A stretch of 64,000 bases of DNA from CAVVST01 sp963750995 (GCA_963750995.1 CAVVST010000005.1:248001-312000), one strand, 5' to 3'. Numbered from the stretch's first letter, positions 19,316-30,122 are shown. Numbers and translations: made by a program. The notes: a model not told the origin generated them from the sequence alone.

Positions 19316-20308
19316 ATGGTTTCCAGATCGATTGCTGTCGCCTTCGCGTGGGTACTGATGCTGACGGCGGTACCCGCGTCGGCGCAGGTTGACCTCACCG
19401 GCTCCTGGGCCTCGCGCATGCACGAGGACTGGTTCGAGCGGGGCCCCGGCCGCGATCTCGGCGATTACACCGGAGCGCCGCTCAACGACGAGGCGCGCGC
19501 CATTGCCCTGTCGTACGAGCCGACGCTGCTGGCGATGCGTGAACGGCAGTGCCTGCCCTACTCGCCCTATGCCTGGCCGTATCAGCCAGGCGGGTTTCGG
19601 ATGTGGAGCGAGTTCGACGAAGACGGCCGCGTCATCGCGTGGAAGACCGCCGCGGGCACCATTCGCGACATGCTGATCATTTGGATGGACGGCCGGCCGC
19701 ATCCGTCGCCGAACGCGTTTTCGGCCACGACGGGCTTCACCACCGGCAAATGGGAAGGTCACACGCTGACGACCTACACGACCAACCTGAAAGCGCATGT
19801 GTTTCGCAGGGGCAACGGACTGCCGGCCAGCGATCGCACCACGATCACGGCGCACTTCACCCGCCACGACGATCTGCTGACGGTCACGACCATCGAGGAG
19901 GATCCCGTTTATCTGACCGAGCCGCACGTCGTCAGCCGCACGTGGCAGCTCGACCCCACCGGCGACATCCCGCCCTGGACGGCCTGCAACCCGGTGACGG
20001 AGATTCCCAGGCTCGAAGGCACCGGCGTCGTCCCGCATCATCTCCCCGGCCAGACGCCGTACGAGCGCTTCATCGCCGATACCTACAAGATCCCGCAGGA
20101 AGCGGCGATGGGCTACGCGGAGACGCTCTACCCGGAGTACCGGAAAAAACTGAAGCTGACCTACAAGGCGGCCGACCGGTGCACGCGATACTGCTGCGGC
20201 TGGCTTGGGTTCGAAGGACTGCCAGCTTCCGCGCCCGGGCTGCGCTGCATCGTCGGCGGCGGCTACAGCGGCCAGGACCGGGAGCTTCTCAAGTCCGTGC
20301 CCAAGTAG
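19316..20308 (+). CDS. Exported DGRPH/WEG-family protein
   Basis: A 330-residue protein with a signal peptide (MVSRSIAVAFAWVLMLTAVPASAQ) and a mature start VDLTGSW, equivalent to the D(L/F)SGxW opening of other family members. The core reads IWMDGRPHPSP, then GKWEGHTLTTYT, and the C-terminal part contains VVSRTW and a Cys-rich stretch (RCTRYCCGW). It begins four bases after the stop of the MBL-fold gene, with GGGGAG as ribosome-binding site, so the two are probably co-transcribed. It diverges more than the other members (TLTTYT for TLVVET). The function is unknown. Confidence 0.75.
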   Translation: MVSRSIAVAFAWVLMLTAVPASAQVDLTGSWASRMHEDWFERGPGRDLGDYTGAPLNDEARAIALSYEPTLLAMRERQCLPYSPYAWPYQPGGFRMWSEFDEDGRVIAWKTAAGTIRDMLIIWMDGRPHPSPNAFSATTGFTTGKWEGHTLTTYTTNLKAHVFRRGNGLPASDRTTITAHFTRHDDLLTVTTIEEDPVYLTEPHVVSRTWQLDPTGDIPPWTACNPVTEIPRLEGTGVVPHHLPGQTPYERFIADTYKIPQEAAMGYAETLYPEYRKKLKLTYKAADRCTRYCCGWLGFEGLPASAPGLRCIVGGGYSGQDRELLKSVPK

Positions 20309-20350
20309 AACGGACCGCCCGGCGGCGGATCAGACGAAAGGATGGAGGCT

Positions 20351-23300
20351 ATGCGTCGACGTTTCGCGCTGTTGCTCGCGCTCACCCTCGGCGGCGCAGT
20401 CGGCCCACTGGCGGTCTCGGCGCAGGCGCAGGGATCGATCACCGGAGTGGTGAAAGACGCCTCCGGAGCGGTTCTGCCCGGCGTGACCGTGGACGTCACA
20501 AGCCCCGCTCTCATCGAAAAAACGCGCTCAGTCGTCGCGGACGGATCGGGCCAGTATCGCTTTATCAACCTGGTCCCAGGCGTGTACACCGTGACCTTCA
20601 CGCTGCCTGGCTTTACCACCGTCAGGCGCGAAGGCGTGGAAGTGACCGGTGCATTCGTCGCAACGATCAACGCCGACATGAGGGTCGGCGCGATTGAAGA
20701 GACGATCAGCGTGACCGGCGAAACCCCGATCGTCGACGTGCAGAGCACGACCAAGCAGCGCGTGGTTACCCGCGAGACGATGGACGCCGTCCCGACCAGC
20801 CGCGTCCCCTACGAACTGGCAGTCCTGGTTCCAGGCGTGACCGCGCGGAACAATTCCGGGACCGCCGCGGTACAGGACGTCGGAGGGACGGCGGGCAACC
20901 AGGCGCAGAACGGCCTGGTCTCCCACGGCAGCAAGACCACCGACATGCGCGTCACCTACAACGGCGTCATGCTGGCCACCATGGAGACGGGTAAGAACGC
21001 CGGCGTGCTCAGCAACACGGCCGCCTACCAGGAGATTACCGTCGACAATTCCGCGGTATCGGCGGAGCTGAGCACAGGCGGCCCGCGCCTCAACCTGATT
21101 CCGCGCGAAGGCGGAAACATCTTTCACGGCAGCCTGTTCGGCAGCTTCACGAATCATTCGCTGCAAGGCAGCAATTTCACGTCGGACCTCAAGAGCCGCG
21201 GGCTGGCGACCGCTGACAGCATGAAGAAGCTGTGGGACGTCAACCCGGGCTTTGGCGGACCTCTCGTCAGAGACAAGCTGTGGTTCTTCACCACGGTGCG
21301 CCACAACGGGTGGCAGAACAATCCTGGCGGCTTCATCGCCAATCTGAACGGCGGCAATCCGGATTCCTTCGCGTATGCACCCGATCCCAACCAGCCGCAG
21401 TCGGCTGACAGCTGGTGGTTCGATGCCCAGGCCCGCATCACGTGGCAGGCGACGCCGAGGAACAAGATCGCCTTTACCTACGACAAGCAGGTCGGGGTGC
21501 TGCGGACCGGAAGCGCGACGACGGCGCCCGAAGCGGTCACACCGAGCCGGTACGATCCCAAGTCGAACATCTTCGTCGACTGGACGGCCCCGCTGACGAA
21601 CCGCATCCTTCTCGAGGCCGTGGCCGTCAGCGTGTACGAGCTCTTTCAGAGCATGCCGGAAGACAACCCCTATTTCGTGCCCGGCAGGCCGCTCATCGGG
21701 ATCAACGACCAGGCGTCCGGCGTCACCTACCGCGGGTCGACGGGCGTCACGAGTCACTGGACCAACAACAACTATTACTACCGCGCCTCGCTCGCCTACG
21801 TCACCGGCGCCCACAACTTCAAGCTGGGCTTCAACAACGCCGGCGGCACGCGAGACGCGCTCACGGCGGCCAAGCTGCCGGCGATCAGCTACCGGGTCAA
21901 CAACGGCGTGCCGAACCAGATCACCCAGCAGGCCATTCCTACCGAAGGTCTCAGCCGTACGGATGCGGACCTGGGGATCTACGCGCAGGATCGATGGACG
22001 GTGCGGCGCATGACGCTGTCGCTGGGCGTGCGCTACGACTACTACAGCAGCTCGTTCCCCGATCAGCCCGTGGGGCCGGGCGAGCTGGTGCCGGCGAGGA
22101 ACTTCGTGATTCCCGCGCAGGACGGCGTCCGAGGCTGGCACGATGTCACCCCGAAGTTCGGCGTGGTGTACGACGTCTTCGGCGACGGCAAGACCGCGTT
22201 ACGAGGGACCGCAAACAAGTACCTGCAGGGTCAGTCGCTCGGCGGCAACCTTCCCGACCGGCCATTCGGGTTCCCGCTGAATCCCCTGTCCCGCCTTGTC
22301 AACTCCACGAACCGCAGCTGGACCGACAGCAACAGCAACTTCGTCGCCGACTGCGACCTGACCAGCCCGGCGGCACAGAACAACACCGCGCGCGGCGGTG
22401 ACGTGTGCGGCGCGATGGCCAGTTCCGCCTTCGGCACCGTCGTCCCGGGTGCGACCTACGATCCGGACACGCTTGGGGGGTGGGGCCGGCGACCCGGCTG
22501 GAACTGGGAGTTTTCGGCGGGCATTCAGCACGAGGTCGCTCGGCAGCTGTCGGTGGACTTCGGGTACTTCCGCCGTGTGTACGGAAACCTCCTGATGTCC
22601 GACAACCTCGCACTCGCCGCGTCCGACTACACGACGTTCAACATCGTCGCTCCGGTCGACCCGCGGCTCCCGGGTGGCGGCGGATATACGGTATCGGGGC
22701 TGGTCGACATCAATCCCGCCAAGTTCGGCGTGCCAAGCAACAACCTGTTCACCTATTCGGACGAGTACGGCAAACAAGTCGACCACTGGAACGGCTTCGA
22801 CCTCACCGCCAACGCCAGAATCCGGCCCGGCGCGTTCTTCCAGGGCGGCGTGAGCGTCGGCAAGACGACGCAGGACAACTGCAGCGTGGTCGCACAGGTG
22901 CCAGAGGTCATGTTCGTCCTGCCGACGGGCGCGAACTCGGGCTCCCCGTCCGTGTGGCTGCCGCAGCAGTACTGCCATTACGAGACGCCGCTGCTTCCCG
23001 AGTACAAGATGCTCGGCGTCTACACGGTTCCCCGGGCCGAGGTCCAGATCAGTGCGGCGTTCAAGAGCGTCCCGGGTCCGGAACTGGCGGCCAACTACGT
23101 GTTGACGTCGGCAGCGGCCGCGCAAACGCTCGGACGGCCGCTGTCGGGCGGCGCCGCCAACATGACCGTCAATCTCGTTCAACCCGGGTCGCTCTACGGC
23201 GACCGGCACAATCAGCTCGATCTCCGCGCGGCGAAGATCTTCAGGTTTGGCGGAACTCGGTACGACGCTGAACGTCGATCTCTATAACGCCTTGAATGCG

Positions 23301-23402
23301 AATCCCGTCGTGGTCGAGAACCTCAACTTCGCCGTGTGGCGCCGGCCGACCTCTGTTCTCCAGGCGCGCTTCGTGAAGTTCGGCATGCAGTTCGACTTCT
23401 AA
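20351..23402 (+). pseudogene. TonB-dependent receptor, Oar-like, with carboxypeptidase-regulatory domain (one frameshift)
   Basis: About 1016 residues. After the signal peptide comes a carboxypeptidase-regulatory-like Ig-type domain (ITGVVKDASGAVLPGVTV ... GQYRFINLVPGVYTVTF), then a plug-like region (VQSTTKQRVVTRETMDAVPTS) and a long outer-membrane barrel ending in GMQFDF with a C-terminal Phe. The frame breaks at 23261; deleting one T gives FGGTRTTLNVDLYNALN and runs to the TAA at 23400-23402, so the protein is probably intact. The ATG at 20351 follows GGAGG. It is followed after ten bases by an MBL-fold gene with its own AAGGAG site, so they likely form one transcript. It should import a large or scarce substrate using TonB energy; the substrate is unknown. 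Confidence 0.85.
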
Positions 23403-23412
23403 GGAGTTGTCC

Positions 23413-24408
23413 ATGAGGGTCCACGGATTGGCGGCTGCGCTCGCGCTGGCCTCGGTGTCGACGATGATCAGCGCACAGTCGCCGGCCAATACCATCGACA
23501 GCCATGTCGCCGCCGCAAAGGCTGCGGCCGGGCAGCGCCATCAGGAGCTCTTCACCCAGTTGTGTTCGCCGGCGAACACGCAACCTCGGGCGGCCGGCCG
23601 CGGCCCCGCGGCGCCCGCCGAGGGACGTGGCCGATCATCCGGTCCCCCGCCCCGATCCGAGTGGCACGCGGAGCCCGCGAAGGTCTTCGACAATCTCTAC
23701 TGGGTAGGTCAAACTCAGTTCTCGGCGTGGGCCCTGACGACCTCGGCGGGGATCATCATCATCGACGCCCTGTACGACTATTCGGTTGAGGACGAGATCG
23801 TCGGAGGATTGACGAAGCTCGGACTGAACCCGGCCGACATCAAATACGTGATCGTCAGCCACGCGCACGGCGATCACGTCGGCGGAGCGAAGTTCCTGCA
23901 GGACAAGTACAAGGCGCGGGTGATGCTGTCGGCCGCCGACTGGGATCTGCTGGACCAGACCAAACTCAGTCCCCGGCCAGCGCGTGACCTGGTTGCGACG
24001 GACAATCAGAAGGTAACGCTCGGCGACACGACCATCACACTCCATCTGACACCTGGCCACACGCCGGGAACGATGTCCTTTCTGATCCCGGTCACCGACG
24101 GTGGCCGGCGGCATGTTGTCGCCGAGTGGGGCGGAACCCGATTCAGCTTTCCACCTACACCGGAAAACTTCCGCACCTATGCCGCCTCGGCGGAGCGCTT
24201 CCGCGGCCTCGCCGCCAACGCCGGCGCCGACGCGCTCATCGCCAACCATCCTGAACTCGACGATACGAAAAACCGGCTGGCGCTGCTCGCCGAACGAAAG
24301 GCAGGCGATCCGCACCCGTACGTGATCGGCGCCGACGGCGTCAGGGGCTATCTGACGGTGGCGGCCGAGTGCGTGAAAGCGACGGGCCTCGCTGCGTCGA
24401 GCCGCTAG
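23413..24408 (+). CDS. Exported MBL-fold hydrolase, subclass B3-like
   Basis: A 331-residue MBL-fold protein with a signal peptide (MRVHGLAAALALASVSTMISAQ). VGQTQFSAWALTTSAGIIIIDALYD, then VIVSHAHGDHVGG (complete HxHxDH), LTPGHTPGTMSF and ANHPELDDTKNR are the motifs in the order seen in subclass B3 metallo-beta-lactamases, with an inserted Pro/Arg-rich stretch after residue 55. Whether it hydrolyses beta-lactams cannot be told from sequence; related proteins have other substrates. AAGGAG precedes the ATG at 23413, which lies ten bases after the receptor's stop codon, so it is probably the periplasmic enzyme working with that receptor. Confidence 0.8.
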   Translation: MRVHGLAAALALASVSTMISAQSPANTIDSHVAAAKAAAGQRHQELFTQLCSPANTQPRAAGRGPAAPAEGRGRSSGPPPRSEWHAEPAKVFDNLYWVGQTQFSAWALTTSAGIIIIDALYDYSVEDEIVGGLTKLGLNPADIKYVIVSHAHGDHVGGAKFLQDKYKARVMLSAADWDLLDQTKLSPRPARDLVATDNQKVTLGDTTITLHLTPGHTPGTMSFLIPVTDGGRRHVVAEWGGTRFSFPPTPENFRTYAASAERFRGLAANAGADALIANHPELDDTKNRLALLAERKAGDPHPYVIGADGVRGYLTVAAECVKATGLAASSR

Positions 24409-24512
24409 CGATCTTCACATTCGATCACTCTTGACACGTCGGCGAGCCGGGCGCACGCTTAGCCCCGATTCCCGAGGAAAGCCGGAAACAACGGACTCAA
24501 ACGAGGATATTG

Positions 24513-27494
24513 ATGGATACGCGTCTCAGGCTTGCGCCGCTGGCGCTCGTGTTGATCGTGGCCTTTCCCGCCGTCGCGCGCGCGCAGGCATCGATTGCCG
24601 GCGCGGTCAGGGACACGTCCGGCGCCGTCCTGCCGGGCGTCACCGTTGAAGCATCCAGTCCCGCACTCATAGAAAAGGTCCGGACAGTCGTCACCGACGA
24701 CGCCGGCCAGTACCGCATCGTCGACCTCAGGCCCGGAGAGTACGTGGTGACGTTTACGCTGCCGGGCTTCAACGTGTTCAGACGGGACGGCATCGAATTG
24801 ACCGGCTCGTTCATCGCGACGGTTGACGCCGAGATGCGGGTCGGCGCCCTGGAGGAAACAGTCACGGTAACCGGCGAGGCGCCGCTCGTCGACGTGCAGA
24901 GCGCGACCAGGCAGCGCGTGATGGACCGCGAGGTGCTCGATACCGTGCCGTCGGGCAGGACGGCAACGACCATGGGTGTGCTGATTCCAGGAGTCAGTGC
25001 CCAGACTGCCGCAGGCGCCGCCACGCAGGACGTCGGCGGCAATTCCGGCGACTTCACCCTCGGCCTGTCGACGCACGGGGGCAAGCAGCAGGACCAGGTC
25101 TACATGCAGGGCGGGAATCTTACGACTGCCATGGCGCAGAGCGGCTATGTCTCGCGCATTCAGGTCAATTTCGCAGGCGCCGAGGAGATCGCCATCGGTA
25201 CGGGAGCCGGCGACGCGGAACTGGCCACGGGCGGCGTGCGGATCAACATCCTTCCGCGGGAGGGCGGCAATACGTTCCGCGGCGGAGTGTTCCTCAGCTT
25301 CGGCAACGACTCGCTCCAGGGCAGCAATTTCTCACAGGCACTCAAAGACCAGGGCCTGCGCACTCCCGATGGCGTCAAGAACAGCTACGACTTCAACCCG
25401 GGAGTCGGTGGGCCGCTCAAGCGGGACAAGCTCTGGTTTTTTGTGTCGAGCCGCATCAACCTCACCGCCAACTATGCGGCCGAGTCATTCGCCAACGCCA
25501 ACGCGAACAACCCTGCTCTCTGGACCTATGTCGCCGATCCGAACGAGCGCGGCTACAACCAGACCTCGTCCAAGGGCGGCGAGCTCCGCCTGACCTGGCA
25601 GGCATCGCCGCGGAACAAGCTCGGTTTCTCGTACGTCGAGCAGGTGAACTGCCAGTGTCCGCAGAATGTCAGCGCGCTGACGTCGTTCGAGGCCGGAACC
25701 CGCGGCGAACAGACCCCGCAGCGGAAGTTCGTGGTCGACTACACAGCGCCGCTCACCGCGCGGCTGCTGTTCGAAGCGGGCATGGTCCGGCAGTACGGCG
25801 TGAGCGATACGCACGAGATGATCGACCTGAATCCGGAGATGATTTCGGTCGTCGAGCAATCGAACAATCGGCGATACCGCGCGGCCGCCCAGTACCGCGA
25901 CAACTTCAACCTGAGCTGGCACGCCCGCGCCGCCGTCTCGTACATCACCGGCACGCACGCGTACAAGACCGGCTGGAACCTCAACTGGGGTCAGAACGCC
26001 ACCAATCCCTTCTCGCCGCAGCCGCTGAACTACCGTTTCAACAACGGCGTCCCCAATCAGCTCACGATGCTGGCGTTGAACTTCAACGACACGCACGCGG
26101 CACAGGGCGGCGCGTTCATCCAGGACACCTGGACCCGCGATCGGTTGACGCTCCGCTACGGCGCCCGGTTCGACATGTTCACGGCGTCGTACCCCGAGCA
26201 GCTGCTGGGGCCCACCCCGTTCACTCCTGCTCGGAATATCCAGCTGCCCGCCGTCGACGATGTCATGGACTACAAGGACATCACGCCGCGGTTCGGCGCC
26301 TCGTACGATTTGTTCGGCACCCGCAAGACCGCCGTCAAGGTGACGATGAACAAGTACCTTTCCAACCTGGCGGCTGGCGCGGCCCTGGTGAATGGCGGCA
26401 ACCCGGCGATCTCCGTCGTCACCAGCGCCACGCGGAACTGGACCGACGCCGATCGTGACTTTACGCCCGACTGCGATCTGTTGAACTTCGCCGCCAACGG
26501 AGAATGCGCGGCGATCAGCAATCGGAATTTCGGCAATCCGGTCCCCGGCTCAACCTACGATCCGGATCTCATGCACGGATGGGGACGGCGGAACTACAAC
26601 TGGGAGTTCTCCGGCGGCGTGCAGCACCAGCTGCTCTCGAACATGTCGGTCGACGTGAGCTACTTCCGGCGCTGGTATGGCAACTTCGTGGCGACCGACG
26701 ACTTGAGCCTGTCGGCAGCGGACTTCGATGCGTTCGGCATTACGGCCCCCAGCGACTCTCGCCTGCCGGGTGGCGGCGGTTACGTGGTGAGCGGCATCTA
26801 CGACGTGAAGCCTGACAAGTTCGGCCTGCCGGCGAGCAACTTCTTCACCCGCGCCGAGAACTACGGCGAGCAGTACGAGAACTGGAACGGCTTCGACATC
26901 GCGGTGAACCTCCGGCCCGGCGGCGGCGTGCTGCTGCAGGGCGGCACGAGCACCGGGAAGACCACCTACGACAGCTGCGAGATCGCAGCAGAACTGCCCG
27001 AGTCGCTGCTCGGCATGCCCGTGTTCTTCGTCGCCAACGCCGGCATTCGCCAGCCGCTGGCGTTCTGTCACGTGGAGACGCCGCTGCTGACTCAGGTCAA
27101 GTTCCTCGGCAGCTACCGGGTGCCGAAGATCGATGTCCAGTTCAGCGCGACGTACCAGGGTCTTCCGGGCCCGGCGATTTACGCGGACTACGTCGCGACC
27201 AATGCCGCGATCAGACCGTCGCTCGGACGCGACCTTGCGGGGGGCGCCGCCAACCAGACGATCAACATCGTGCAGCCAGGCACGATGTACGGCGAGCGGC
27301 TGCACCAGCTCGACTTGCGGTTTGCCAAGCTGTTCTCCTTCGGCCGCATCCGGACCTCGTTCAGCGTTGACGTCTTCAACGCGCTGAACACCGATACGGC
27401 CCTGTCGCTGAACAACAGCTACGGCGCCTGGCAGCGGCCGACGTCGATCCTGCTGGCGCGGTTCGCCAAATTCAACGCGCAAATCGACTTTTAA
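24513..27494 (+). CDS. TonB-dependent receptor, Oar-like
   Basis: A 993-residue intact receptor: signal peptide (MDTRLRLAPLALVLIVAFP...AQA), regulatory-like domain (SIAGAVRDTSGAVLPGVTV, AGQYRIVDLRPGEYVVTF), plug-like segment (VQSATRQRVMDREVLDTVPS), GGVRINILPREGGN, and a barrel ending in FNAQIDF with terminal Phe. Barrel landmarks shared with the other receptors are NFNPGVGGPLKRDKLWFF-like and YDLFGTRKTAVKVTMNKY. GAGG precedes the ATG. A TTGACA at 24431-24436 has only a poor -10 at the right distance. It is followed after 18 bases by the tandem-aldolase lipoprotein gene, and the same pair recurs at 48873-44239 on the minus strand. Confidence 0.88.
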   Translation: MDTRLRLAPLALVLIVAFPAVARAQASIAGAVRDTSGAVLPGVTVEASSPALIEKVRTVVTDDAGQYRIVDLRPGEYVVTFTLPGFNVFRRDGIELTGSFIATVDAEMRVGALEETVTVTGEAPLVDVQSATRQRVMDREVLDTVPSGRTATTMGVLIPGVSAQTAAGAATQDVGGNSGDFTLGLSTHGGKQQDQVYMQGGNLTTAMAQSGYVSRIQVNFAGAEEIAIGTGAGDAELATGGVRINILPREGGNTFRGGVFLSFGNDSLQGSNFSQALKDQGLRTPDGVKNSYDFNPGVGGPLKRDKLWFFVSSRINLTANYAAESFANANANNPALWTYVADPNERGYNQTSSKGGELRLTWQASPRNKLGFSYVEQVNCQCPQNVSALTSFEAGTRGEQTPQRKFVVDYTAPLTARLLFEAGMVRQYGVSDTHEMIDLNPEMISVVEQSNNRRYRAAAQYRDNFNLSWHARAAVSYITGTHAYKTGWNLNWGQNATNPFSPQPLNYRFNNGVPNQLTMLALNFNDTHAAQGGAFIQDTWTRDRLTLRYGARFDMFTASYPEQLLGPTPFTPARNIQLPAVDDVMDYKDITPRFGASYDLFGTRKTAVKVTMNKYLSNLAAGAALVNGGNPAISVVTSATRNWTDADRDFTPDCDLLNFAANGECAAISNRNFGNPVPGSTYDPDLMHGWGRRNYNWEFSGGVQHQLLSNMSVDVSYFRRWYGNFVATDDLSLSAADFDAFGITAPSDSRLPGGGGYVVSGIYDVKPDKFGLPASNFFTRAENYGEQYENWNGFDIAVNLRPGGGVLLQGGTSTGKTTYDSCEIAAELPESLLGMPVFFVANAGIRQPLAFCHVETPLLTQVKFLGSYRVPKIDVQFSATYQGLPGPAIYADYVATNAAIRPSLGRDLAGGAANQTINIVQPGTMYGERLHQLDLRFAKLFSFGRIRTSFSVDVFNALNTDTALSLNNSYGAWQRPTSILLARFAKFNAQIDF

Positions 27495-27512
27495 ACGAAA
27501 CGGGTGAGAACG

Positions 27513-29204
27513 ATGACACTTCGCGCATTGCTCCGTGTCGGCGCAGCGGTCATCCTGATGTCCTTCGCCGCCGGCTGTGCGCAAGAGGCGCCGCCGGCCG
27601 AGGAGGCCGAGAGCCCGGGCGAAGTTCCGGCGCCGGCCGGCGAGGCCGCCCAGATCGAGCAACTGGTGCTCGTCAACCGCATGCTCGCGTCGCGCGAGAT
27701 GGCCGTGCTGGGACCGTACGGGAGCGCCAGTGTCCGCAGCGCCACGAACCCGGACCGGTATTTCATCGCGAGGGCGGTTTCACCGGCGCTCGTGACGACG
27801 GAAGATATATACGAAAGCGATCTCGACAGCAGTCCGGTGTCAGGCGACACCGCGGACCTGCTCGGCGATCGCTTCCTGCACGGCGAGATCTACAAGGCGA
27901 GACCTGACGTCACGGCGATCGTCTATACGATGGCCCCCTCCGTCGTCGCCTTTTCCGTCAGCTCGGTTTCGCTGCCGACGAACGTCCTGCAGCCAACCAG
28001 CCGGCCGGTGCCGGTCTTCGACATTCGCCGCCTGGCGGGCGGAGAGCAGGGTGCGATCAACACACCGGCGCTCGGCAGCGCGATGGCCACCGCGCTCGGC
28101 AAGAACACGACCATGCTCCTGCTTGGCGCCGGCGCCGTGATCGCGAGCGGATCGACCGGCAACGTCGTGAACGCAGCCCTTGATTTGCGCACAGGCGCTG
28201 ACGACCGTATGTTCCAGATTGCGGTGGGTGGGACACCGACGCACATGGTCTACACGCGCAAACAGGCGATTCCAGAGGCCGGCGGATCGGAGGACACCGG
28301 GCCGAGCGGCCGGGTCGAGCGCATCAACCGGTTTGCGGCGTTCTTCAACCACCTCGGCGCACGCGATCTCACTCGGGTGTCGCGGGCAAAAGAGGCGTCG
28401 CCCGCCGATCCGAATTCCGACCAGGCGTTAATCGAGGATCTGGTCATTGCGAACCGGCTGATGGCATCTGATGAGATCGGCGCCCTGACGCCGGACGGGC
28501 TGGCGCATGTCAGCGTCCGCAGCCGCACCAATCCGGATCATTACTTCATCGCGCACGATGTCTCGCCCGGCATGGTGACCGCGGCGGACGTGATCGAAAA
28601 TGACCTGGACTCGGTGCCGGTGCGAGAAGACCAGCGCGCGTTCCCGCAGTACTCGGAGCGCTATATTCACGGCGAGATCTACAAGGCGCGGCCAGAGATC
28701 ATGGCGATCCTGCACGCGCATACGCCGGAGCTGGTCACCTTCGCGTCGAGTTCGGTCAAGCTGCGGCCGGTTCTCAACACTGCCCTGTTCATCGGCGACG
28801 GCCTGCCCATCTATGACCTGACGAAGTTCACCGGCGGCGCGCCGTCGCCGGTGTCGTGCGCGCACTGCATCAGCACCCCGCAGCTCGGGCGCGCGCTGGC
28901 CGAGGTGATGGGCAACAAGGACGGATCGCTGCTGCTCGACCACGGCATCGCCCTGGGCGCACCGTCGCTGCGCGCGCTGGTGAGCCGGGCCTACAACTTC
29001 CGGATGAACGCGAAGGTCCAGGTGCTGGCGATGGGCCTCGGCGGGACGGTAAACGCGTTCGAGAAGAATGTCGACTCCAGCAGTGCCACTGCCACCTACC
29101 CGGAGTGGGATTACTGGAAACAGCGCGTGCTCGGCTCAGAGGCCGCAGTGGATCCCGCGATGTCGTACAAACCGCCCTCGGGGTTGCCGACCAGGCGTCA
29201 GTGA
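27513..29204 (+). CDS. Lipoprotein with two class II aldolase/adducin-like domains
   Basis: A 563-residue protein with a lipoprotein-type leader (FAAGC, Cys22). Two class II aldolase/adducin-like domains lie at about 45-255 and 300-520; both keep FLHGEIYKARP or YIHGEIYKARP. Domain 2 keeps the zinc ligands of the family: ILHAHTPEL (HxH) and LLLDHGIAL. Domain 1 has lost them: the equivalent positions read IVYTMAPSV and LLLGAGAVI, so it looks like a non-catalytic copy. Domain 2 also has a CAHCISTP motif shared with the paralogue at 44239. Class II aldolases are normally cytoplasmic, so an exported double-domain form next to a receptor is unusual. It probably acts in the periplasm on what the receptor brings in (inference). 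The ATG at 27513 is chosen over the GTG at 27504. Confidence 0.82.
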   Translation: MTLRALLRVGAAVILMSFAAGCAQEAPPAEEAESPGEVPAPAGEAAQIEQLVLVNRMLASREMAVLGPYGSASVRSATNPDRYFIARAVSPALVTTEDIYESDLDSSPVSGDTADLLGDRFLHGEIYKARPDVTAIVYTMAPSVVAFSVSSVSLPTNVLQPTSRPVPVFDIRRLAGGEQGAINTPALGSAMATALGKNTTMLLLGAGAVIASGSTGNVVNAALDLRTGADDRMFQIAVGGTPTHMVYTRKQAIPEAGGSEDTGPSGRVERINRFAAFFNHLGARDLTRVSRAKEASPADPNSDQALIEDLVIANRLMASDEIGALTPDGLAHVSVRSRTNPDHYFIAHDVSPGMVTAADVIENDLDSVPVREDQRAFPQYSERYIHGEIYKARPEIMAILHAHTPELVTFASSSVKLRPVLNTALFIGDGLPIYDLTKFTGGAPSPVSCAHCISTPQLGRALAEVMGNKDGSLLLDHGIALGAPSLRALVSRAYNFRMNAKVQVLAMGLGGTVNAFEKNVDSSSATATYPEWDYWKQRVLGSEAAVDPAMSYKPPSGLPTRRQ

Positions 29205-29230
29205 GCTAGTCTCTGCGCACAGGACTCGTC

Positions 29231-30070
29231 ATGGGAATGCGATTCGCGGTCCTCGCGATGGCGGCGGTCGCCGCCGGCACCCTGATGGTTCCCGTTCGCG
29301 CCGCGCAGCGCGCGCCCTCCCAGGACAATTCCGCCGACGTCAAGACACTCGTGTTCGAACTGGCCAATTCCATGGGGATGCTCCGTGGTCTCCAGCAGGA
29401 GGATTCGATTCTCACCCTGGAGCACTGGGCCAGGGGGACGCTGACGGTGAACCAGCAGCGATTCGAGGTGCCTGAGTACCGGCTGAGCATCAACTACGCG
29501 GTTCCTGGCATGCGGGTGGACTTTCGGCGCCAGGCGAGCGGCGGGCAGCCGCAACGACAGGTCGACGTCGTCTCCGGCACGGCCGCCTGGAACGAAACCG
29601 ATCGCGGCAGAAACGCGACCGCCGCGCGCGACCGCGTGAAGGAACGCCTGGTCTATCTCTGGACGACCCCGATGGGCGTCGTCAAGGCAGCACGGGCCGC
29701 CGGCGCCAGGGCGTCGATGACCACTGCCGGCGGCATGACGATCCTTTCGTTCCCGTTGCCGGCGCCCGTCGATGACATCACCGTCAATGCGGCTATCCGC
29801 AGGGACGCCAGCCTCCTCGTGCCGGATGAAGCGGCGCTCAAAACGCTCGTCGGCACCTACATCGTCAGGGTCGCGACCACCGGCGCCGTCGTCACCGAGA
29901 CCACCTACAGCGAGTACGGCGACTGGAACTGGGACGATTACCAGGCGGACATCATGCTTCCCCGCCGCATGGTGCGGAAGCAGGGTGACACGACGCTCGA
30001 ACTGATGACGACCAACACCAATACCTACAACCCTTACGTCGTCATGCCGGTGCCGGAGAACGTTAGATAG
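29231..30070 (+). CDS. Exported protein of unknown function
   Basis: A 279-residue protein with a signal peptide (MGMRFAVLAMAAVAAGTLMVPVRA). The mature part begins with a likely alpha segment (VKTLVFELANSMGMLRGLQQED) and continues with beta-rich sequence: EHWARGTLTVNQQRFEV, SINYAVPGMRVDF, GTAAWNETD and late TYSEYGDWNWDDYQADIMLPRRMV. The last strand, and the way an oxidation-sensitive reporter-like core is followed by PRRMVRKQ, resemble LolA-like periplasmic folds, a weak inference. It follows the tandem-aldolase gene by 26 bases with an AGGA site, so it may belong to that operon. I do not recognise the family. Confidence 0.6.
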   Translation: MGMRFAVLAMAAVAAGTLMVPVRAAQRAPSQDNSADVKTLVFELANSMGMLRGLQQEDSILTLEHWARGTLTVNQQRFEVPEYRLSINYAVPGMRVDFRRQASGGQPQRQVDVVSGTAAWNETDRGRNATAARDRVKERLVYLWTTPMGVVKAARAAGARASMTTAGGMTILSFPLPAPVDDITVNAAIRRDASLLVPDEAALKTLVGTYIVRVATTGAVVTETTYSEYGDWNWDDYQADIMLPRRMVRKQGDTTLELMTTNTNTYNPYVVMPVPENVR

Positions 30071-30073
30071 GAA

Positions 30074-30097
30074 CGTAGTGTCCGGCTTTAGCCGGAC
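30074..30097 (+). repeat. Single REP-like unit
   Basis: One plus-oriented unit, GTAG foot then GTCCGGC-TTTA-GCCGGAC, starting four bases after a stop codon and ending 25 bases before the ATG of the DUF6152 gene. It is the only unpaired unit in the window. Confidence 0.85.
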
Positions 30098-30122
30098 CTC
30101 GAGGCCTCGGAGGAACAGACAC

